A DNA stretch of 64,000 bases from Pseudoscleropodium purum (GCA_963969395.1 OZ017803.1:8122001-8186000); one strand, 5' to 3'. Positions 14,800 through 26,720 are shown, numbered from the stretch's first letter. Program-made: numbers and translations. The notes: a model not told the origin generated them from the letters alone.

Positions 14800-14995
14800 C
14801 CAACCAAACCCTAACTGTATTGTGCAATGTGAATGTGGTTGTAGATAGGATTTGGAAACTTAGATTTGAAAACCAAAGTTGTTTCATTCCAACCAAACCT
14901 TAATTGCATTGTAATATTGTATAGTGTGAATGTAGTTGTAGATAGGATTTGAAAATTTGGATTTTGAACCCAAAGTTGTTGCTATAGTTTGTGTT
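14800..14995 (+). repeat. Two degenerate tandem copies of a ~95-bp repeat also found at 2570-2665
   Basis: Both units contain CCAAACC..TAA, then GTGAATGT.GTTGTAGATAGGATTTG, then a tail ending CCAAAGTTGTT. The same order (core TTGTAGATAGGATTTGGAAA) occurs once just past the stop codon of the RWP-RK gene. The shared sequence could be an old transposable-element end or a duplicated gene 3' end. Confidence 0.6.
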
Positions 14996-15571
14996 CTTTA
15001 AACAAAGCCAATAAAGTTGGAGTTGGGAAGTGGCATTGGACAAATGTTGGTAGGAGCTAAATACAGTAGGTCTAGAAGTTGACTTGGTTGATTACTCTCA
15101 TCTTTTGAAAATTTTCAAATTATAATTAAAATATAGGATTCAATGGTTAGGACCTACATTCCATGTCAAATTATAGTCATTAATCAACAAATGTAATCTA
15201 ACATTGTATAGGATTGACAGCAATTGTTGCAAAAATAGGAAAAAAAAACACACTTTATTTCGATTAATTTTCATAAATAATATCCCAAAAATTTTGGCAT
15301 TTTTTTTTTAAACATTTTTGTGGACTCTAATCATTGAGCCCAATAATCTCTATAGTAAATCTACTTCAAATATTTTCATTTGCAAATTTTAAGTATATAG
15401 AGGCTCTTGTAGCATTTCTATTTGATTTTCTAATTGAAGACTTAAAGAAAAACTATAGTAGAACATAACATTGTATAGCTAACCAACAATGCTCACTTTG
15501 ATAGCTAGGTATGGTATTTATTATTAAAACTCGAAAAATTTAGAATACATTTTAGATATCAATGGTCAAAA

Positions 15572-15775
15572 CAGGGTTGACAGGACGTCTGGACGCGGAC
15601 GCTTTGTCCGTAGCGTCCGCTGACATTCGCAGTCCTGTCCGCCCCGTCTGCCCCGCCCGTCCGCCTTCCGACGACGGGAGGGACGCTACGTCCCCTAGCT
15701 TCCGTGAGGACGGACGTCCGGACGTCTGGGTTATGGATGTTATTTTGGGGCGGACGTACTGATTTGTCAACCCCG
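15572..15775. mobile_element. 204-bp GC-rich hAT-like non-autonomous transposon
   Basis: The element starts CAGGGTTGACA and ends TGTCAACCCCG, an 11-bp inverted repeat with one mismatch. It is flanked on both sides by the identical 8-bp direct repeat GGTCAAAA (15564-15571 and 15776-15783). An 8-bp target duplication with ends of the CAGGG type is the hAT pattern. The interior is packed with GGACG/CGTCC words and CpG dinucleotides, unlike the AT-rich flanks. The frame running through it is not a gene. The intact target duplication and surviving CpGs suggest recent insertion. Confidence 0.85.
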
Positions 15776-16239
15776 GGTCAAAATCTATCATTTTAACATT
15801 TTTAGAAAAATTAGAAAAAATAATTAAAATTTTAAAAATAAACCACATGAACCTACAATAGACTACTATCAAAATGAGAAGAATTTTTTTTTTTTTCAAT
15901 TCTCTTCAACAAGGTGAGCAAACTTAACATAGTAGTGTACTACACATAAGATTTTCTTTTTGCCAATTGCATCTTATGTTATGTTAATTACCTACTTACC
16001 AAATTTTACATGTATCTAGAAGAGGAATTTTGCCCAAGCTATATGCCTTGCTTGAAAAGCTTTGGACAACATAACTTTTGATCTAAACACCTAATCCAAA
16101 AAAAATTATATTACTAACACGATGATTCATATCCCCAATTTGTTTCAAAACTTTCATAAAAATTTGTTCAAAATTTACTTTGAGGAAACTACCTAAATTT
16201 TCAATTAGTCATTCAACAACCACTTGAATTTACTAGGGG

Positions 16240-17380
16240 TTATATAAAACATATGCACTCTTAAACTCTTGATTTTTCTTCTTCAAGTTGAAGGATATGC
16301 AATTTTCTACTAAAAGGTTTGAAAAATAAGCCTAAACAATTTAAAAACAACTTATTTGTGTCCTACAATTGGTGCATTTTTTCAATATGGATTTTTGGAA
16401 CAATATTCTTCAAAAAGTTATCTAAGATATCTTTTGGTTGGACAATAGTTCAAAGGTCATTTATTACATGTAAAATTGTAATCAAATTCACAATTAAATA
16501 TTCAATGTTATGGTAGAATCAATGTGACTAAAGTAATAGAAGTTATGTAAATGTTTACTTTACTAAATGGTAAAACAATTATTGGGTTGCCTCATATTAA
16601 TTTCTTGACATTTGATACTATATAAATAGTTATAGTTATTTTACAAGAGTGCACTACTCTAAAGTAGGCCTATAGTCATAATTGGGATTCATGGACTTCT
16701 ATGAGTACAAATGAAAACATTTGTAGAAATATTTGTTGACTTTGTTGGCTTGTAAAGTAACTTTTTTCAAGTGAGGCAACCTAATTTTATTATTTAGTGT
16801 ATAGATTATATAAATTATAGTGCAATATTATATTCTATAATAATTAAAGAATATTAAACTATTGAAAATTGAAAGTGATAACTTATAATCTTTTAAAATA
16901 AGATTTATCTCATGGAAAGATATACTTTATAATTCAAGAAATACCAAAAGTCCATTGTCATTGTTTTCAAATTTATATTTATATTTTTATAGTGTATATA
17001 TTACTCATAGATTGAATTAACTCCTAGAGTACTATGGTGATTTTAGGTCTGAAATTGCTTCAAAATACTTATATCTAAAGCAAGGCTACAATTTTCATCT
17101 ATCTTTAGTCATTAATAAATCCAATTACAAGATTATTTTATTAACTTGTAGGTATATACCTACCTAACATTTTTGAATAAGAAACTTTACTAATAACAAA
17201 ACTATATTTTTTGAATTTTGAAAAATGATTTTAATTATTCCCAAATGGTTAAGTTTCATCTTTGAAACTTTTTGCCACAAAATGTATACATCCTACAATT
17301 TGTATCACCCCATAATATGTTGAAAAAACAAGTTGGAGACACATTTTTCAAAATCCAACAAGAATATTTCAAATTCATGC
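16240..17380 (+). repeat. Dispersed repeat, copy 1 (pair with 25270-26720)
   Basis: It aligns by eye over more than 1 kb with 25270-26720: both carry TTCAAGTTGAAGGA, then ATAAGCCTAAA, TTTTGGTTGGACAAT-like words, then AAGAGTGCACTACT and GGCAACCTAATTTTA. Fragments recur at 48095-48300 and 53710-54090. No coding capacity; an unclassified transposon relic. Confidence 0.65.
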
Positions 17381-17389
17381 TTAAAAAAT

Positions 17390-17907
17390 AGTAGTAGAAA
17401 GAGATAACATTTATTTAATAATATTAAAAAATCCTAATGGTTTTATTGTTGTAATAAATATCCCATGTTTTAATTTTTTTCCAGAAATATTGAAAATTGA
17501 ATTCAAAATAAAACTTCAAAGTTTGTTTTGGGGTAGAGATTCCCAGTAATTTCTCATAAACTAAAACTATTCATTACTTTCATCTTACTATTCAAAGTAG
17601 GATGTTTAAAACCTTGAAGTATACATAAAGATAGAAAGATAAGTTCAAATTTTTATTTGACAAAAGGATGATTTTTCTTAAGTTGCATGGGCTTTGAAAG
17701 AAACTACATATCATACAATAACTTTAAACTATATAGTCACATGACTATTATAAAAATTATTGCTCCTCAAAGGTGGTTAAGGTGCTCCTTGACTACATGT
17801 TGTGTGAAAATTTCAAAAAAAAAAAGTGAAAATTTTGTTTTTGAATGGATAACCAAAAATACTATTGATGTTGCCAAAAAAATACTACTTAGTTCTTTAG
17901 AAATTAA
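17390..17907 (-). mobile_element. TTAA/CCCC family member, truncated (inside duplication copy 1)
   Basis: Reverse-oriented: its interior (ATTGAAAATTGAATTC, then GTAGAGATTCC, then AAACTAAAAC) matches the minus-strand copy at 36346-37299. The right end is decayed, TAGTTCTTTAGAAATTAA, ending in TTAA at 17904-17907; the other end is missing. The homologous position in duplication copy 2 holds the same element, split by an insertion. Confidence 0.55.
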
Positions 17908-18537
17908 CTAGGGCTTCACATTGCTTTACACAACCATTCATGATTTCCTTGCAAGAAAAAAAATATGATTTTAATTCTTTTTAAATTTAAATGTCATCTT
18001 TTAAAAAAAAACTGCCTTGACTCCATCAAAGAAAGAGACATTGCAAACATACCAACATACACACAATATTTTATATTCTTAATTTTTTTTTGCCATTGCT
18101 AAATGCCTCCAATTGACCAAATTTTCTAATTCAATCTAGGTAAATCCTCTTTGATAACAATCAATTGAATTAAAATATTATTATTATTATTTTTCTTTGA
18201 ATGAAAATGATATAAAATAAACAAGTATTTGTTAGTGTATAAATAGCATAATATTGAGTTAGTATTTGTATTCTTTCCTATATTATATAGTCAATATTAG
18301 CCAATTTTATTTTTTAATTTTATAATAAATTGTATTTTCTTTAATAATTTTTTGGTATTTGAACATATTAAAGTAATTAATTTCAAGATACTTTTTTGTA
18401 TTAACATTCATTCAAATAAAGTTATAGGACTCATACATTATAGTATATTGAATTAAAACTAAAATGCTTAGTTCATTCAAATTAAATATGTATACCTTAA
18501 ATGACATTGTTTTTTTTTTGTTTTTTTTTGTTTTTTT

Positions 18538-18735
18538 GTTTAGTTTATTAAGGTGAAATTTCTGGATCATGTGTCCCTCAATTGCAATTTTTAATATTGA
18601 TCAAACGCTCTCTACAAAAAGAGGTGCATTGGCTTTGTTTAGTATATTAAGGTGAAATTTCTGGATCATGTGTCCCTCAATTGCAATTTTTAATATTGAT
18701 CAAATGCTCTCTACAAAAAGGGGTGCATTGGCTTT
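18538..18735 (+). repeat. 99-bp tandem duplication
   Basis: Two head-to-tail units (18538-18636 and 18637-18735) differ at only a few bases, for example AACGC versus AATGC and AAGAGG versus AAGGGG. A third unit begins and breaks off at GTTTAGTAG. The low divergence points to a recent event. Confidence 0.9.
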
Positions 18736-19388
18736 GTTTAGTAGTGTTTGGACATATACTATGAAAGTTATTGAATTCCAAAGTTTTTATAGATAAAAAA
18801 AATAGAAAATTAATTATATTTAAAACTTGCTTGTAGTAGCGGCAGAGGGCACACTAGGAAATGGAAATTCTCTCATATTTATTTTTATATTAGCTACATA
18901 AATTGTTTAATACTAGAAATTTCCTTTTAATTTAAAAAAAATTGAACTAGAAAAAATGAACTTACAAAGATGACAACAATCTTTACAAAAAATTTAACTA
19001 AATGTTTTCAATCCAATAAAAATAGAAGCAAATTACAAATTTCAATTTCATAAAAGTAAAAGCAAAAAGATGTCAAAATAAAAGAAATAAACAAAGTAAA
19101 AGAACACATTATAATAAATGTAAAAGATAAGCATCAATCATGTACATCAACCTTGATATAAATATATTCATTAAAGTTTTTAAAGACCAATGTCAATCTC
19201 TTTTAGACAAAAGTAAATATAACAATAAAAATTTACATCAATACAATATAAACACATTTCATTCCAAATTCAATTAAAAACAAGTTACATTTACTTTTTG
19301 TTTGGTTATTACAACCTCAATTCAATTGAAGCTTCTACCAAATTTTCATTCAAAATTTAAACCAAAAATAACCTCAAACAATTATATA

Positions 19389-19670
19389 ATGGAGTCGCTT
19401 TGCAAATGTGGATTGTACACTAACAAAGATTCACATGGCATGTGCTCTCTATGCTACAAGAAGCACATCAAAGAAAGATGTCAACTTTGTAGGAGGAAAG
19501 TTTGGCTTAGACCAATTGTTTGCCGTTGTGGACACATGTTTTGTGCACTCCATCGATGTCCCAAGGAACACAAATGTACGTTTGATTACAAGGAAGAAGG
19601 GTGCAAACTTGTCAAAAAAGAAAATCCAAAAATTCAAAGCAATCAATTCAAAGGAAATTTTTGTTTGTAA
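19389..19670 (+). CDS. A20/AN1 zinc-finger stress-associated protein, shortened copy, 93 aa
   Basis: Plant SAP-type protein; relatives act in stress responses and bind ubiquitin through A20. The start is the ATG at 19389, matching its duplicate at 41692, although the frame is open further upstream. The A20-like finger is at residues 5-22 with C5, C7, C19 and C22 (one residue between the first two cysteines, where SAPs usually have two to four). AN1 ligands are C31, C34, C45, C47, C52, H55, H61 and C63 (C-x2-C-x10-C-x-C-x4-C-x2-H-x5-H-x-C). The linker is gone: relative to the other copy 32 residues are missing in frame, so the fingers are almost fused. Conserved positions have also drifted (VGLTP became VWLRP; EGR became EGC). 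Intronless, as usual for this family. Possibly still translated, perhaps decaying. Confidence 0.85.
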   Translation: MESLCKCGLYTNKDSHGMCSLCYKKHIKERCQLCRRKVWLRPIVCRCGHMFCALHRCPKEHKCTFDYKEEGCKLVKKENPKIQSNQFKGNFCL

Positions 19671-20567
19671 TTGATATTATTTTATTTTTATTTTTTTTAA
19701 ATTGAGATTTCATACAATTTGTATGTAGATTTGTTATATATAACACACATTGTATATTTATACATGTGAAGTATTCATTACATTTTAAAATACCAAAATG
19801 TTCAAACCATGTACATAAAGCTAATAAAAATAAAATAATTCCCATTATTTTGCAATGTGTTTCTAAATGCACAATCAAAATAGCAATCCAACCATAATTG
19901 TACACTATATGAAAAATTCTTTGTGTATGCGGAAAAGGAGAAAATTAGAGAAACAATGTGCAAGTTAAGAGGGAATAGTGATCAAAGTTCTTATCATTGC
20001 ATTGCCTTGGGTTTCTAAATGCACTATGAAATGTTTTGACAACAATTGTCATTTTGGTAGTGAGGTTAGCATTCCCAAATGATAAATGAATTAAAATTCT
20101 CAAATGTAATTAAGTGGATGCTTGAAAATACAATGATTTGTTTTCTCTTCTTATTAAATTTCAATTATGGAATTACATTGCAAAAATTCTAGCATGTGTT
20201 TTTTAGAATTTTTTTTGTTGACACTAACTTATCTAATCAAATTTATTTACAACATGAAAATTCCTCAAAAATACAATAATTTGTAACAATGTGCAATTTT
20301 GTAATATGAGATTAGTCCTCATTTAGATGAGTGGTTAGAAAAAATAATTTCAAAAGTCATTGGTAGAAATAGCATCCTTGTGCAATAAAGTGTTTAGGCT
20401 CAAAATTTGTCCACTTCCTTAACTCACTAGACCACCAATCAATGTAGTCAATTGAATGGACAAAATGGAGTTTGAGGGCTTGCCTATGGGTCAGTTCTAA
20501 ACTTCTCCAATAGAAAAATGTAGTCTAGCTTTTTGACTTTTATTACTATTTTTTTGTTTTTTTAAGA

Positions 20568-20571
<4 letters not shown>

Positions 20572-20608
<37 letters not shown>
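20572..20608. repeat. (TA)n microsatellite
   Basis: An uninterrupted run of about 18 TA units. Confidence 0.97.
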
Positions 20609-20610
<2 letters not shown>

Positions 20611-20759
20611 TACTCTATTTCTAGTATTTAGTGTAAAAATAGGCTTATTTTATCTTCCAAGTGTGTAAATGATTCAAAACTATTGAAGAAAGTAGTTAGT
20701 ATGGAAATACAAAGTAAAAGTAAAAGATAAAGTAAAGGGAGAAAAAGAAAAAGAAATAG

Positions 20760-21950
20760 AAAATGAAGATTCGGGGAGCTTCGATGTAGAGACGTTGCAG
20801 CTGCTGGCTTGCACGCTTCCGATCACCCCCCTCCTCCTGCCTTTAATTCACTTCTCTCTCCTATTATTTCCCCCCATCAACACAGAGACACAGTGCAGTT
20901 TTGAGTGCAAAAATTCTTGAGCGTGTAATCTTACTTCTTGCAATAAAAATTGAGTTTTTGTGCAAACTGTGCGTTCTTGTTACTGAACTGATGTACTCCG
21001 TGCTGTTGTGTTGGTTGCTTGGTATCACGTGAATTGTTCTATTGCACTGTTGGATTGTATCTGCAGGATGATTAACTGACGAATTCGTGGACTGACCTTA
21101 CTGACCATGAGACGTGGGCACATTGCACTGTAAGGAGGCTTGACAGGAAAGTGGATTGGTGAATGACAGGGAAACTTGTGAGAGGTCTTGAATTTGGCAG
21201 ATACTGAGAATTCTCAAGTACTGATCAGAAAACGAGGATCAGGCTGGTGAATCGGCAACCCATAGCGGTGAAGATTGAGGCGAAGTAGACAGACATTGAG
21301 GTCGGTGAGAGCACTTGGTTGCGACCAAGTATTGCTTTGTTTGCTGATCAAGGAATCTGAGGAAGTTTGGTGGAAGTAATGGCAGTTTGAATTCGAGAAT
21401 TGGAGTCAGGCTCTGATGCTGACCGTTTCGGAGAACGACGAGCCTGTAGTGCAACTCCGGTCTAATGAAAAATTTCAAATCTAATCTTGTGAATCTTCAT
21501 GTGAATCCTTGCGTACGGTTGATCAAGAACATTGATTGATTGTAAGTTTAGTGAAATTAGTTTGATTTCAAAATGAAATTGCAAATTCGGTCGTTTGAGA
21601 AGTTGTAATCAAATTAGGGATTGGGGGATGCCAAAGGGAGAAAATTGAACCAACATTGGAGAAATTGTGTAATTGCGTGATCGCCAAATGCGAGGGAAAG
21701 GGAATCAGGCAAGAAATTGAATGAATCGATCAAGAAATTTGATCACCAAAGCGGATCAGTCATCGGAGCAGCCGCGGCGACGAGCGCAGAGGAGAGGAGC
21801 TTCGACGTTGAAGCTGTCGGAGGTCGATCCGTGAGACAGTCGGCTAGTCGAGAGGAAGTTACCTGGATATCAGGCACGGGTATTGACCAAGTACCACGGC
21901 TTTGGAGTGTTGTATGGATAAAGGCCCCCAAGAACCACTACCATGGGCTT
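20760..21950 (+). other. GC-richer segment, possible 5' part of a decayed LTR retrotransposon
   Basis: Composition is clearly richer in G and C than the flanks. At 21020-21027 TGGTATCA matches the start of the plant initiator-tRNA(Met) primer-binding site and is preceded by an AATAAA (20943) as expected within an LTR. The following GAGA-rich sequence has no recognisable gag frame. No paired LTR was found. Alternatives are a promoter/leader relic or a gene fragment. Confidence 0.25.
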
Positions 21951-22735
21951 TAGAGTACGGTCATAGGGTTGATATTCATAGTTTTTGGAGTATAAAATTT
22001 TGGGATGTTTTGACCTAATTATTTGACCAAAAACAAACTAAAATAAAGGTACAAATTTTTTGAACGGTCCTTGGGCCATGCCCCTGGTTTGAGTGTAAGC
22101 ATAGGTGCAACTATTAGTTTGAGGTTTATGTTTTAGTAGTTGTATGTATTAGAGTGTTGCGTTAGAAGTTTCATATATCTACATGTTGTAAGTTTGAGTA
22201 TTGTACATATTGTAGGTAGAGCATACTAATTTGCACGTGGTTGGCCCTATTGTTTTTGATTATGTATGTGCATTGACTATTGTAAGTTGTTCTAAACCCT
22301 CAACCTTGATTTGCTTGCTAAATACTAATACTATTACTTATAAAGTCCAAAAGACCTGCATTGCACATGCATTCATCACAAGTTAGTTCACCTTGAACTA
22401 TTGTCTCAGAACTATTGTCACGAGCCAGTAGCACACTAGATAGGACTGAGACATCATACATCTGTCAATAGCATCTATTAACGGACAACATGAGTTGTAT
22501 CTTGGATTTTTGTGGGAAATAAGAATAAATAAACTTTTTAATTTAATAAATTAGTACATTGTGACCTTTGAATATACTACGCTAGCCTTACATAGTTCAT
22601 TCCTTGGTGTTTAAACTCGGATTTAGTGAACGAGATAAGATCTCAAAAATCAAACTACAAAAAATGCCCATGTTTTATTGGAACATTATTCTGCAACATT
22701 GTCAATTTGCCCAAAGTTGTATCAAATGGAAGGTT

Positions 22736-24413
22736 CACTACTAAAAATGAGCATTTAATGATTGCACAATATGACTATAGTGAGTTATGAAATCAAAAAA
22801 TGTGACTCAAGCAAAAAACACTGTAGATGACTCGCAACATGATTGGGTTGAATCATTCACTTTCAATCATATGACTAGGCAATCATATTTTACAATCATA
22901 TGGATTGGGGATATAACAAACTATTTTTGGACGTATTTTGCCAACATGACATATATGTTGAGTATCTTTGGAGGTTTGACTTTTTCATGAACTACTTGGA
23001 CAAAATTAAAAAATCCTACATGGAATATGACTCACTATAGTCATATTTTCGCTAATATGGAATATGACTGCAATGGGTGATTTGAGTGATATGGAATATG
23101 ACTATAGTGAGTTATATTTTGAATCATATTTTAAGTGATATGGAATATGACTGTAGTGAGTGATATTTTGGTTGATGTAGCATATGACTATAGTGAGTCA
23201 TTTTTTTGTTCATGTTAGTACTAAAAGATAGTAAGAAGTAAAAGCTAAGATATAACAAGAAGCAACAAAAACTAAAACTAAAAACCAATAAGAAGCAAGA
23301 ATAAGATAAGCTTAAATGCAATAAAGATAATAGGAGGCAAGAAATAACAAACAATAGAAAATAATGTTTAAAAGACAACAATTAAGCAAAAGTTAAGATT
23401 CAACTTAAGGCAACAATCTTGAAACAACAACCTTGAAGCAACAATTAAGAGACAACAACTAAAAAACAATAACAAACTATCAACAACTAAAAAGAAACAA
23501 CAAACCAAAAACAACTAAAAATAAAAAACTATAAAACAACAACAAATTAGCAACAACTATGAAACAACAATAAACTAGCAACAACTATGCAACAAAAACA
23601 AACTAACAACTAAGATGTAAAAAGCAACAACAAATTAAAAACAACTAAGAAACAACAACTAGAACCTCAATAACTAAACAACAACTAAAACACGTCAATA
23701 CAACAATTAGAACTTCAAAAAACAAAAGAAACAAGAAGAAACAAGAATTAAATAGCATCAGCTAAACAACAACAACTAAAATACAACAACACAACAATTA
23801 GAACTTCAAAAAACAAAAGAAACAAGAAGGAACAAGAATTAAATAGCATCAACTATACAACAACTAAAACACAACAACACAACAATTAGAACTTCAAAAA
23901 ACCAAAGAAGGAAGTAGAAACAAGAATTAAAAAGCAACAAAAACCAAAGAAGATGAAGCAAATGAAGTGGCAACTAGGGGTTCAAAACCCTAAAAAATGA
24001 TAGCTAGGATTTAAAAAGCCCCCCAAAACAAGGGCTAGGATTTTACAATTTTGAGCAATAATTTATTTACATTTTTTTAGGTTGCCCAAAAAAAAACTTC
24101 AAAAAAAATGGGAACCTACAAAAATGTAATTGCAAAATATGATTGCATGTATTCATATATGCAAAAATATGATTGACAAATATGATTGGTGTTCCTGTAA
24201 TACATTCCATACCATTCTCTAAAAAATGTTAGTTGTTCTCAATGGATGTATATTATATGGTAGTAGTGTAGAAAGGCAAAATATGACTAACAATCACATT
24301 TTGCAATCATATTTTTCCACAAAGTTTAGGACTCCTAGAATATGACTATGAGTAGTTGCTAGTCATCCCTAGTTATATTTTGGTAGTCATAAAATGCTCA
24401 TTTCCTTGTAGTG
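22736..24413. mobile_element. CACTA (EnSpm) transposon, non-autonomous, complete
   Basis: The left end starts CACTACTAAAAATGAGCATT. The right end, read on the other strand, starts CACTACAAGGAAATGAGCAT, an inverted repeat with a one-base length difference. The 3-bp direct repeat GTT flanks both ends (22733-22735, 24414-24416), the usual CACTA target duplication. Subterminal arrays of AATATGACTATAGTGAGT-like words sit at 22765-23215 and, inverted, around 24130-24390. These are typical transposase-binding repeats. The 1678-bp element has no transposase frame. Confidence 0.93.
23215..23990. repeat. A/C-rich low-complexity array inside the CACTA element
   Basis: The plus strand is almost devoid of T and G, with runs of AACAACAACTAAA. 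A longer unit containing AACAATTAGAACTTCAAAAA recurs three times between about 23700 and 23920. It is the internal filler of the element, not coding. Confidence 0.85.
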
Positions 24414-24419
24414 GTTGCT

Positions 24420-24690
24420 AAATGCATGTTTAGGATCTTGAGCCTAGGAGCCTAGACACCTTTGTTATAGGAACTTACATTATAGGTACTTTCCATGATT
24501 ATAGGATATCTATAATATAGGTATCTATGTTGTAAGTGCTTGTATTATAGATTCATATATTATAAAGTTAACACCTCCTATAATTATAGAATACTTATAT
24601 TTTAGGTATATATGTTATAAGCACCTCCAAAGGTTGTAGAGTGCTTACATTCAAGGCTCATATGCTTCCATTTCTAAGTTCACATGCTAG
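24420..24690 (+). repeat. Degenerate TATAGGTATCTAT-type repeat tract
   Basis: Irregular repetition of words such as TATAGGTA, TATCTATAATATAGG and TTATAAGCAC. Related stretches (ATATCCTACAACCATTGAA, then GGCTCA) occur at 35930-36060 and 60220-60400. Confidence 0.6.
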
Positions 24691-24693
24691 CAC

Positions 24694-24920
24694 CTACTAG
24701 AAGAATCCCTTGTTTATTTAGCCATAGGTTGTCTAACTTGACACTGTTTACTTGCATGTTCAATGTAGCAACACTATGTTTTTCTGTCATTGAAGATATT
24801 ATAGTGAACGTCAGTAGACATCAATGTTGACCAAAAAACATGGGGTTGTTACATTGAATGCACAAGTAAATGGCATCAAGTTAGACAACCTATGGCTAAA
24901 TAAACAAGGGATTCTACTAG
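24694..24920. repeat. Long near-perfect inverted repeat (hairpin), arms ~83 bp
   Basis: The left arm 24694-24778 and right arm 24839-24920 are reverse complements with few mismatches. The longest shared stretch runs from AGAATCCCTTGTTTATTTAG through CCATAGGTTGTCTAACTTGA. The loop is about 60 bp. A transcript would fold into a long stem, so it could be a foldback/MITE element or a small-RNA precursor. Confidence 0.9.
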
Positions 24921-25269
24921 TGATCGTTGGCGTTCAATAAACTAGACAACATATACAACATGGAAGTATTTTAGAAGAATGAAAGAATGGCTTTAATGTC
25001 ATAGTTCAACTTCCTTTAGTTAATTGTATGAACCACTATGACAACACACCAAGTAACCATTGGAAATTCATTCACTTGCAAATTGTAAAGAAATGTGAGA
25101 AAAGCATAGAAAATGATTGGCTCTTACAATAAATAACACTTTTTCCTTGATTCATTCAATGGCAAAAGAGATTGATTTGATGACCACCTCATATCCACTC
25201 CAAAGTAAATTATAGGGTCACTTTAAAGAAGATGGTCGCTATTAAATCAAACTACTTGATTCTCAACTT

Positions 25270-26720
25270 TATCTTCAACTCTTTATTATTTCCTTGTTCT
25301 TCAAGTTGAAGGACACATTCAATACAAATTTTAATGAAAGTTTTGAAAGATAAGCCTAAATAATTTGAAAAAAAATTATTTTTGAAATTTAAAAATTATA
25401 ATTTTGCAATTGGTTGATTTTTCAATATGAATTTTGGGAACAATATACCTCAAAAAGTTACCTAAGCAATTTTTGGGTTGGATAATGGTTCAGAGGTCAT
25501 TTATAATACATAAGATTGTGAATGATTTCACAATTAAATATTCTATATTATAGAAAAATCAATGTAACCAAAGTAATAGAAGCTATCTTTAAATGTTTTC
25601 TACTCTAAATAGAAAAATTAGGTTCCTTCACACTAATTTCTTGACATTTGACACTAAAGAAATATTTATTATTATTGTACAAGAGTGCACTACTTTGTTC
25701 AATTAGGCCTATAGTTGCAATTAAAACTAATGAACTTCTATGTATACAAATGAAAATATTTGTAGAAGAACTCGTTGATTTTGTTGACTTGTGAAATAAC
25801 TTTCTTGAAATAAGGCAACCTAATTTTACTATTTTATATCCAAATCATAAAAAAACATAGCACAATATTCTAATCTTTAATAATTAAAGATGATTAGAGT
25901 ATTTAAAATTGAAAATGACAATTTACAATCTTTAAAAATAGAACATAGATAGACTAATGAAAATTTAATCAACAAGAGAATTAAAAAACTTACATTCATA
26001 TTTTAAAAAGTTTTCAATTAAGAAAAACATATTTCATACTCTTAAAACTGGAATTTATTATATAAAAAAAAGACTAATTATATTGATGAGATTGACTTCA
26101 TGCAAGTGTGCACCTTATGATTGAAAAGATGCATGAGTTCCATTTTTATTGTTTCTTGATAGGCAAGGACAACTTTTTTAAATGAAACATAGCTTATTAA
26201 TTAATTAATCAATTAATCTCTAGTCTAATTTATTAGCAATAAATGTATTTATTCATTCTTTTGAGTAGCAATATATAGCATTCAAAAATGTTATAGTTCA
26301 TAAGTTTTATTTCATTTATACGGATTAAACATTCTATTTTTAGATTGAATTAACCTTTACAATACCTTGATGGTTTTATGTCCAACATTGCTTCAAAAAT
26401 ACTTGTATCTAAAGTTGGGCTAAAATCTTCATCCGGTTTTATGTATTAACAAATTCAATTGTAGGATCCTTTAATTAACTTATTAGTGTATATACTCTAA
26501 AAAGTTTAGAGTAAAAAAAACTTTCTTGATTGGAAGATTATGATGCTTGACTTTTAAAAGAAGTATTTTCAACTCTTTCCAAATGGTTAAGTTTCACATT
26601 TTTAAAACTTCGTACATTTCATAGTTTGGATCCCTCTATAATATGTTGAAAAAATAAGTTGGGAACACAGTCTAAAAAATTCAATAAGAAATATTTCAAG
26701 CTTGAAAAAAATACTACCCC
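25270..26720 (+). repeat. Dispersed repeat, copy 2 (pair with 16240-17380)
   Basis: Collinear with the copy at 16240: TTCTTCAAGTTGAAGGA, GGTTGGATAATGGTTCAGAGG, AAGAGTGCACTACT, GGCAACCTAATTTTACTATT. Non-coding. Confidence 0.65.

Larger units (their letters stand above)
17430..20415 (+). repeat. Segmental duplication, copy 1 (with A20/AN1 gene)
   Basis: Collinear with 38935-42800: shared blocks include GACATTGCAAACATACCAA, AGTAAAAGAACACATTATAAT-like sequence upstream of the gene, the A20/AN1 frame, and downstream AAAATAATTTCAAAAGTCAT. The copies differ by insertions. This copy holds about 500 bp between TTAA at 18401 and TTAA at 18907, including a 99-bp tandem repeat, where copy 2 holds a TTAA/CCCC element. 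Confidence 0.75.

Noticed and set aside
15552..15899. Open frames of 66 and 115 codons across 15552-15899
   Set aside because: They run through the GC-rich hAT-like insertion; the composition lacks stop codons by chance and both strands are open.
23124..23381. 85-codon leucine/serine/phenylalanine-rich minus frame
   Set aside because: Translation of the A/C-rich filler in the CACTA element.
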